From: Thinopyrum elongatum
Taxonomy: Eukaryota; Streptophyta; Magnoliopsida; Poales; Poaceae
Direction: 5' to 3'
Assembly (NCBI GenBank): GCA_011799875.1
Contig: CM022303.1
Span: forward strand, 277,832,904 to 277,896,903
DNA length: 64,000 nucleotides
Below are positions 57,610 through 64,000 of this stretch, piece by piece. The notes beneath the pieces were generated by a model that did not search any database, had not been told where the DNA came from, and was given only the letters and a program-made list of their open reading frames with translations. Every line of letters begins with the position of its first letter. The first letter of the stretch is position 1. A program made the translations under genes and the position numbers.

Positions 57610-58697
57610 TGTTGGGAATCGTTGCATGGAAAACAAAAAAAATTCTACGCACACGCAATGATCTATCCATGGAGATGCATAGCAACGAGGGGAGAGTGTG
57701 TCTACGTACCCTCGTAGACCGTAAGTGGAAGCGTTTCACAACGCGGTTGATGTAGTCGAACTTCTTCTCACGTCAACCGATCAAGTACCGAACGTACGGC
57801 ACCTCCGTGTTCTGCAGACGTTCAGCTCGGTGACGTCCCTCGCCCTCTTGATCCAGCAAGATGTCGAGGTAGTAGATGAGTTCCGTCAGCACAATGGCAT
57901 GGTGACAGTGATGGTGAAGTGATCCTTGCAGGGCTTCGCCAAAGCACCACGAATATATGACCGAGGGAGTAAACGGTGGACGGGGGCGCCGCACACGGCT
58001 AAGACAATGTTGTCTCCTTGTGTGGCGCCCCCTACCCACATATATATAGGTGGGAGGGGAGGAGGCATCCCCTAGGGCGCCCCAAGAGTCCTGGCGGCAG
58101 CCCTAGGGCTGCTGCCTTGCCCTGCGCCCCCCTTTCCTTATATGAAGAAGGGGGAAGGAAAGAGAGGGGGAGAGGGAAGGAAGGGGGAGTCCTACTCCAC
58201 ACTTTACTTTCCCTCCCCTCTTTCCTTCTCCTCATCATAGGCCGGCCTCTATAGGGGGCGCACCAGCCCCTTGTGGGCTGGTGTGTTCCCTCTCCTGGCC
58301 CATAAGGCCCATATCTTTGCCGGGGGTGCCCGAAACTCCTTTCCGGTGACCCGATAAGTACCCGGTACCCTTCAGAACACTTATGGTGTCCGAATACCAT
58401 CGTCCTATATATCAATCTTTACCTCTCGACCATTTCGAGACTCCTCTTCATGTCCGTGATCTCATCCGGGACTCCGAACAACATTCGGTCACCAAATCAC
58501 ATAACTCATATAATACTATATCGTCATCAAATGTTAAGCGTGCGGACCCTACGGGTTCGAGAACTATGTAGACATGACCGAGACACCTCTCCGGTCAATA
58601 CCCAATAGCGGAACCTGGATGCTCATATTGGCTCCTACATATTCTACGAAGATCTTTATCGGTCGAACCGTTATGACAACATACGTAACTCCCTATC
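57610..58697 (-). mobile_element. Truncated Copia LTR, BARE1/WIS/Angela type
   Basis: Starts TGTTGGGAATCGTTGC and runs through sequence I recognise from reversed Angela/WIS LTRs: GTGTCTACGTACCCTCGTAGACC, ACCGAACGTACGGCACCTCC, ACGTTCAGCTCGGTGACGTCC and TCTCGACCATTTCGAGACTC. It breaks off after AACATACGTAACTCCCTATCGG, roughly two thirds through the LTR, where LINE sequence begins. Internal region and second LTR are absent. Confidence 0.85.
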
Positions 58698-60481
58698 GGG
58701 TAGGCCAATCCTAAGTTGGCAAGGACTGCGGCAAGGGGACCCATCGTCGCCCATGATCTTCATTTTATGCATGAAGCCCCTCCACGACCTCTTCAAATAT
58801 GCTACCGCTTAAGGCTTGTTCACTCCGTTGGCTAGAATGGTAGTGCAACAAGGCGTCTCCATGTTTGCGGATGACATCATGGTGTTCTTCAAGGCAGATG
58901 AACTCAAGACACACATGTGTGGGGCAATCGTGCAGCTATTTGGGCAAGCCTCCGGACTGACAGTCAACATGAATAAAAGTGCGGCGATGCCCATTAGGTG
59001 CTCTCAGGAGGAAATGAGTGTGGTTTGTGCATCGCTCAGCTGTGCTGCATCGACATTTCCGTGCACCTACTTGGGGTTGTCACTGAAAATAAGAAAATGG
59101 CGACACAACTACAAGGCCTGGTGGATGAGCTAGCTGGCTCCCTCCCCCACTAGAGGGTGGCAATTCTACCAAGGCAGGTGCCTCATACTCATCACGTCCA
59201 TGCTATGTGCAATCCCAGTTCATTTGATGCTCGCACTGGACTTACCACCAAAAACGTTGGCGACGCTTGTCAATATTTGCTAGGGATTCCTATGGTGCGG
59301 CAAGAAGGAAGCAAATGGTGGCAATTGCGTAGTCGCATGGGACATTATGTGTAGTTTGAAGTGGGTTGGGGGCTTGGGGGTTCCAAAATTACATTGGTTG
59401 AACAAGGCGCTCCAAGCCTAGTGGCCATGGCTACAGAGGTATGACAAGTCGAGGTCATGGACTGTGTTCACCATTCCTGTACCGGCGGAGTCTTTGGCCC
59501 TGTTTCCAGTGGCGGCAAGAGCCACAGTAGGAAACATCAAGAACACACTCCTCTAGGAGGATCGATGGCTTCAAGATATGTGAGCTGGCTCCGAAAGTCT
59601 ATGTGCGGGTCCCAAAGCGTTTAAGGATGACAAGATCAGTCTGAGACACAGTCACAAACGAAGCATGGGCAGGAGACATCGGCCCGGACCTCACGGCCGT
59701 GGCACTGTCTAAATTCCTTGGACATTGGCCGTGAGTCACGGCGACGCAGTTAACCAAGGACATGGAGGATTCGATAGGTTGGGCTTGGGAAAAGAATGGC
59801 CAATTCTTGGCTCGGTCCGCATACGCGGCTAAGTTCATGGGATTGGAAGTGTCGCAAATGGCGACCTTCACGTGGCAGTCCAGATCCCTCTTATGGTGTT
59901 GCTTCTTTGCTTGGTTAGCCGTCAAGGACCGATGTTAGACGTCAAACAGACTGGCTTGGCGCGGGCTGCCGCACAAGGCTGCGTGCCCGCTCTGTGAGCA
60001 GCAGGAGGAGACAATTTATCACATACTAATCATTTGTGTATGCGTGAGGCAAGTATGGCATTGGTTCAGTATGGCAACCGGCAGATTCGGGTTGGAGCTA
60101 CTACATAACGAGACCTTGGGCGAGTGGTGCATCAGGCAAGATCAGAACAGGGAGCATCAGAGATCTACACGCGCCAAGTGCCCCCTTGGTATGTGGATGC
60201 TATGGAAGCATCGGAATGACATTGTCTTCAATGGAGCGGCTCCATCACTAGCACGGATTACTCAAGGAATCAAGGAGGAAGGAAGACTATGGGTAAACGC
60301 AGGACTAATCAAGGATGATGTGCACGAGTTTGAAGCGGACGACGCAACTTGGGTAGATCATGAGTAGTCCGTTTACACACCTAGGGTGTTGTCAGATGAA
60401 ATCCGCATGTAAATAACTTGTAAATTGTGGAATTTGAGGAGACCCTGCTCGTTTAATGAATGTGCGTATTCGAGAAAAAAA
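58698..60481 (+). mobile_element. 5'-truncated LINE with RT remnant
   Basis: Non-LTR retrotransposon keeping only the 3' half of ORF2 and a 3' UTR ending in an A-run at 60475-60481. It starts within RT at GLRQGDPSSPMIF. The catalytic FADD box is at about 58863-58876, followed by ASGLTVNMNKS and CTYLGLSL. The C-terminal zf-RVT region (about 59870-60080) shows CPLCEQQEETIYHILIIC and later MLWKHRNDIVFNG. Stops and frameshifts (for example at 58810 and 59130) make it a pseudogene. Its 5' end abuts the broken Copia LTR directly. Confidence 0.9.
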
Positions 60482-61490
60482 TGCACCATGCATGATGCAA
60501 CGCGATCTAGCCGCCGCCAAAGTCCGCTTATAACCCTAAAAAAGATTTTTTTTTTACATGATAATGCACGTCTCATTTATAAATCATATGGATCATAGTA
60601 CAAGTCACGTACTTACCGACCTGACAAAACTAAAAAAATAACAGAATGCTAGCCTTTGCACAGAGAAACACCAGCCAAAAAGTAAAATTACAAACAAGAC
60701 ACAAGAATACTCTGAGCTTGATACCAACCCCCGGCACCTGCCTCTGGCACCACCACAACAGCCACCAAAAGAAAAAAAAATGACGGATCACCTCCATACT
60801 TGAGCTCGACGCGGCTCCATCACTAATATGCAACTTTGCGGACCTCCAACATGGCTCGCCAAAGACGAAAAAATTACCGTGGAATGAATTAGACCGGGGC
60901 AACACCCTGGACAGGTCATTAAACTCTAGATCTGACACCCCCACATGACTAAGACATCGGAGAAGGAAACTGTACCTGCCGCCCATGAACCACGAACCCG
61001 GCACACGGTCCACCATCTTCCAGGTGCCGTCGATGCAGAGCACGATCTGCATCCGCTCCTAGACTACCTCCCAAGCTTCGCGTTGGCGCTGAAGCAAACA
61101 TCGCCGCAACAGTAGAGCCCGAGGACACAGGTCCACCACCCGGATGTCATCGTCGCCGCACCATCCTTACTTGAACAGACTGATTTCCAAATCCAGACCA
61201 AACCATAGAGCCGATCGACTCGTCATAGTAGGATCTAAAAAACTTTATTCAGCGCCGCCATCACCGCCGCCGAAGCAAAGACAATAAGCAACATAAAAAC
61301 CTAAAGTACGAGAGTCTAAAAACGATCTACACGCGTGGATCCGGCAACCCCCTTCACCACCGCCGACCGAAGTCGCCGGTGGAGGGGAGCCGCCGAAGGC
61401 CAGTAGCGGAGGTGAGTCGCCTGGCGGCAAAGGCTAGATCACCTTTTCTTTCTTCGGGAGGAAGAAAGAAAACTCGCCTAGCATGCAGCC
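60482..61490 (-). mobile_element. Unclassified minus-strand poly(A) retroelement
   Basis: Ten T at 60546-60555 on the plus strand form a poly(A) tail on the minus strand. The sequence behind it, to about 61440, has the GC-rich head and AT-rich tail of a LINE or SINE-like RNA copy. An ORF of 140 codons (60630-61052, minus) inside it has no known domain. At 61444-61472 a perfect 12-bp inverted repeat (TTTTCTTTCTTC/GAAGAAAGAAAA) marks the upstream edge. I cannot find a convincing TSD. It could also be a processed transcript. Confidence 0.4.
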
Positions 61491-61536
61491 AAAGGGGTTA
61501 ACTCTTTTTTTTTGCGGGGAAAGGGGTTAACTCTTT
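61491..61536 (-). mobile_element. 12-nt LINE-tail insertion with 17-bp TSD
   Basis: AAAGGGGTTAACTCTTT occurs at 61491-61507 and again at 61520-61536. Between them lie only TTTTTTGCGGGG (61508-61519), on the minus strand CCCCGCAAAAAA, which looks like the last bases and poly(A) tail of a retroposon. Target-primed reverse transcription that aborted almost at once would give this structure. Confidence 0.7.
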
Positions 61537-62015
61537 AACTTTGCATACACGGTTAGTAGCGGTATGCACGTACGTACGTGATTTGCGGTACGCACGTACG
61601 TACACAAGATTGAGAGAGGCGTTGCAACACCCGAGTTCCAGTGCTCTTTATATTTGAACATTTTGAAATTCATGTTTTTAATGTTTCAAAAACATGTGAA
61701 AATTTTCCCGGATACATATACACATTCCGAATACCCGTGGCAAGTTTCGGTAGAAATCTCGTTTTGTTTTGGGCTATAGAAAAAAAAACAAATTCCTAAG
61801 AGTGTATAGGAAACAAATCCGTCTTTGTTGCTCGACGATACGAATACAGCTAGCATTAGAAGCAAAAAAGCAATTGTTTTGTTCTTTTGCTAATTGATTG
61901 AAGTCCACGATCATTGGCAAAACGAGGTCACGAACATGCTCTCCAGGGTAGGCGACACAAACGGGTGCCTCGACTTCTATCTGTCTTCTAGAAGAAAACA
62001 CAAGAACTACAAGAA
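61537..62015. other. Intergenic sequence with ACGT microsatellite
   Basis: Two CACGTACGTAC runs lie at about 61567-61604. The remainder is ordinary intergenic DNA with no credible ORF, apart from the antisense frame over the tRNA gene, which I reject. CAA triplets at 62001 and 62010 just before the tRNA fit the start-site preference of plant tRNA genes. Confidence 0.5.
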
Positions 62016-62020
62016 GCGGG

Positions 62021-62063
<43 letters not shown>

Positions 62064-62088
62064 GCGTGTTCGATCCACGCTCACCGCA
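62016..62088 (+). tRNA. trnF-GAA: tRNA-Phe (GAA)
   Basis: 73 nt, decoding UUC/UUU in the cytosol. The acceptor stem is GCGGGGA against TCACCGC with one G-A mismatch (positions 5-68), which as I recall is normal for plant tRNA-Phe. The D arm is AGCTCAGTTGGGAGAGC. The anticodon stem-loop TCAGACTGAAGATCTGA puts GAA at 34-36. The T arm is CGTGTTCGATCCACG and the discriminator base is A. There is no intron, and CCA is not encoded, as expected for a nuclear gene. Internal A and B boxes are intact. The Pol III terminator TTTT follows at 62091-62094. I judge it functional. Confidence 0.97.
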
Positions 62089-62090
62089 TA

Positions 62091-62094
62091 TTTT
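62091..62094 (+). terminator. Pol III terminator of tRNA-Phe
   Basis: Run of four T two bases after the mature 3' end, the minimal RNA polymerase III stop signal. Confidence 0.8.
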
Positions 62095-62446
62095 CCATTT
62101 ATACAAAAATGATACTGAAACACACTAATATTACCTCCTTCCTTTCTGGGGCTTCCGTGTATTCTTGCGCGTATCCTGATATTCATAATTTAATCAACAT
62201 ATGATGAGTTGTCCCTAGATTCATAATCTATACATATTAATAAAAGAAAATTAGTAGAATGTATGTAGTTGGAGTTATATGTAAACATAATGTATGTTTG
62301 TATAAATAAAAATAGCCAGTAACAATCGGGTAATAACTAAAATACATTTCACTTGCAATGTAAGTTCATAAAAAAAAGGTAATTTGATAATGTATACATA
62401 GAAAGTGATGATCCAACTAATAATCTGTTATGAATTAAAATCTATA
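62095..62446. other. AT-rich intergenic sequence
   Basis: No gene, repeat family or long ORF recognised. Composition is strongly AT-rich with short A-runs. Confidence 0.5.
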
Positions 62447-62527
62447 ACCTCCATCCCAAAAAACTTGTCTTACATTTGTCATCTGCATCTATACAAATCT
62501 AAGAGAAGTTTTTTGGGACCGAGATAG
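62447..62527. mobile_element. Degenerate Stowaway MITE
   Basis: About 81 bp with terminal inverted repeats ACCTCCATCCCAAAAAACTT and AAGTTTTTTGGGACCGAGATAG (complementary, with mismatches), flanked by TA on both sides (62445-62446, 62528-62529). Inner arms TTACATTTGTC and CAAATCTAAGA also pair. This is the Tc1/Mariner-related Stowaway type common in Triticeae. Mismatches show it is old. Confidence 0.75.
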
Positions 62528-62529
62528 TA

Positions 62530-63075
62530 CTTGATGCGCTTAATATATTCTCGCGCAACATTAGGAATGTTACCTTTAACTTCATTTGCATGATATTTGA
62601 GCAAGTGTAATAAAAACTTCTTCCTCAACTCATAACCATCCTGCGCAAGCACTATATATAGTTAATATGAATATTCTACATGGAAGGCTTAAAAATGTGC
62701 AATGGAGAATACTAACCTTGTAACCCGGATGAACCAATTATTTACCGTTTCACAAGAGCATAAAATTAAAAGCAAAATAGCCAAAAACATCCCTGCAGTT
62801 TGTAAATTAATATTTATCTTGAATATAGTGAGAACAAAAATAAATGATTGTACCTTAGATGTTATGACAATGAAATATATAAATTTATTCATTCGTGCTT
62901 ATTGGAATACCACCCAGAAATATACTTTGTCATCTAGATATATCGGAATTCCAATTGGGTTGCGCTATTTCGAGTGTGTCGTTAAATTCCCTCGCAAATC
63001 TTTGTACTTTCACCAAATGCCTCAGAGTTTTAATCTCTGACCATTGTGATGTATGGATAGGATCCAAACTATATA
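62530..63075 (-). pseudogene. Ulp1-like (C48) protease pseudogene, 3' part
   Basis: Three minus-strand blocks read as consecutive exons. Block 1 (about 62940-63075) codes SEIKTLRHLVKVQRFAREF and ends near NWNSDI. Block 2 (62717-62792, acceptor CAG, donor GTTAGT) codes GYFAFNFMLL, a stop, NGK. Block 3 (62530-62640, acceptor GCGCAG) codes DGYELRKKFLLHLLKYH then IPNVAREYIKRI. The order resembles the end of Ulp1/SUMO-protease-like genes that plant MULEs often carry, where the catalytic DCG precedes FAFNFML; here that Cys is gone. Two stops lie in block 2. Family assignment is from memory of the pattern. Confidence 0.45.
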
Positions 63076-63122
63076 CACGACACACATGTTATCAATGACG
63101 TACGAGATGCGTCGGCCGCTGA

Positions 63123-63608
63123 ATGCATATGAAACATAAACCTATGCAACCTTATCCTCACCGCACAGCGCCACAGGACATGGCAATCCTCTTACTGTCT
63201 ACACTCAGAACCATCGTTTCCATGGCACCTCCCCTTCGTTCCACGCCGATGCTCGACCCCTTGTATCCTCTCCATGACATCGGCCGACTCGTCCTCTCCC
63301 CACCACGACCAGCCCCTTCTCTACCCTCCACGGCGTCGGCGCTCCTCCTCTCCACGCCACTGGCGGAGACTGTCCGCTCCTGTCCCCGTCACCTCCCTTC
63401 CATCGGTGGCGGCACCGCATCCTCCTCTTCCCACCATCACTCATGTCCCTTTTCTCCTCAAAACCCGTTACGGTGTCGCCCGCATCCCCCTCTCCCCCCA
63501 TGGCGTTGTCGGCTTCCTTCTCTGCCTGACAACCTCTCGCCCCGCCGTTCTGTCATGGAGTCACGGCTGGTCGGTGTAGAAGGGCTCGGCACTCTCCGTG
63601 CGAGCTGA
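63123..63608 (+). CDS. GC-rich open frame, uncertain
   Basis: 161 codons from the ATG at 63123 to 63608, rich in Pro, Ser, Leu and Arg. GC content jumps sharply against both flanks. Overlapping frames on the minus strand (63205-63501) and plus strand (63274-63579) are also open, so the openness may come from composition alone. No domain recognised. It might be a first exon or promoter-proximal CpG-rich DNA of a gene continuing beyond the window, but I have no direct evidence for that. Confidence 0.2.
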   Translation: MHMKHKPMQPYPHRTAPQDMAILLLSTLRTIVSMAPPLRSTPMLDPLYPLHDIGRLVLSPPRPAPSLPSTASALLLSTPLAETVRSCPRHLPSIGGGTASSSSHHHSCPFSPQNPLRCRPHPPLPPWRCRLPSLPDNLSPRRSVMESRLVGVEGLGTLRAS

Positions 63609-64000
63609 CCACGGGTGCACAACGGTGTGACGTGTCAAGGCGGAGGGACGTTGCCCTCATCGTTGTACCCGGACTTCTACCGCAGCCAAGCCGCGGCGAC
63701 CATAGTCCACCTTTCCCTCAAGGCGAGGACCTCTCTTCCTGCCCCCCTTCCTCTATCTGTAAGAACTACAAGTGAAAACTACTACTATTTTATCTGGAAG
63801 TACATGAAACAATTACTCCTATGAGTTTAACACTGTTGTGGATCTGTCCTATAAATACTATCAATCTTGCTTGTAATTTATGGTAATTTAAACTAAACCT
63901 ACTGGATTTTGTGTTGGGCGATGGCTGTAGTGTGTGTGCGGGCAGAAATAAGGAATCTCCATGATAAGTTTTAGTGATTGCTTCCACTGTTTAACCGATC
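63609..64000. other. No feature seen
   Basis: GC-rich to about 63750, then AT-rich to the end. Short ORFs only, and no repeat family recognised. Confidence 0.4.

Noticed and set aside
60630..61052. 140-codon minus ORF in the poly(A) element
   Set aside because: No domain, Trp/Phe-rich composition, and it begins mid-element. It may be real but nothing supports it.
61774..62106. 110-codon minus-strand ORF with GERGSNTRPSDLQSDALPTE
   Set aside because: This peptide is the antisense translation of the tRNA-Phe gene, a well-known false protein in databases.

Overview
This window is intergenic DNA of a large, repeat-filled grass genome, most likely a Triticeae species (wheat, Aegilops or relatives). 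The basis is the repertoire I recognise: a large-LTR derivative with 4.5 kb LTRs, Asp-tRNA-primed Gypsy elements of the Sabrina/WHAM/Fatima kind, a BARE1/WIS/Angela-type Copia LTR, a CACTA (En/Spm) transposon with TGGGCC-rich ends, a Helitron and a Stowaway MITE. Family names are from memory and tentative. Boundaries resting on TSDs, PBS and PPT are read directly from the bases. The only clearly intact conventional gene is a nuclear tRNA-Phe(GAA) at 62016-62088.

Layout. Bases 1-271 are the tail of a Gypsy LTR. A host segment of unknown nature (272-1420, continued at 17624-18898 and 29408-29708) was split by two elements. The first is a LARD at 1421-17618 (TSD AATGG): 4.5 kb LTRs, a 3.0 kb non-coding internal domain and a Met-tRNA PBS; its right LTR holds a related 4.2 kb solo LTR in reverse (11838-16045). 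The second is Gypsy element A at 18899-29402 (TSD CTCGA, minus strand), which has a 2752 bp Helitron (25921-28672) inserted exactly between A and T of its 5' LTR. Then come a truncated relative, element D (29709-33647), a Harbinger/MITE-like patch, and a CACTA transposon (34307-39241, ending at 57377-57503). Into the CACTA end jumped Gypsy element C (39242-57371, TSD GAACA, plus strand), and into C's 3' LTR jumped Gypsy element B (45829-56089, minus strand).

How the parts relate. A, C and D are one family coding only Gag and an aspartic protease; 2.4 kb of conserved non-coding sequence stands where pol would be. B is a distinct family with Gag, PR, RT, RNase H and IN plus an extra downstream ORF of unknown function; all are inactivated by stops and frameshifts. 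Although the families differ, they share an Asp-tRNA PBS, a PPT of the form AAGCTTGGGG, additional PPT-like copies inside the element, and a GC-rich near-perfect palindrome just upstream of the LTR TATA box. This fits a non-autonomous family served in trans by pol-bearing relatives.

The right end (57504-64000) is lower-copy sequence: a truncated Angela-like LTR fused to a 5'-truncated LINE, a minus-strand poly(A) retroelement, a 12-nt LINE-tail insertion with a 17-bp TSD, the tRNA-Phe gene, a Stowaway MITE, a decayed Ulp1-like protease pseudogene and a GC-rich open stretch of unknown status.
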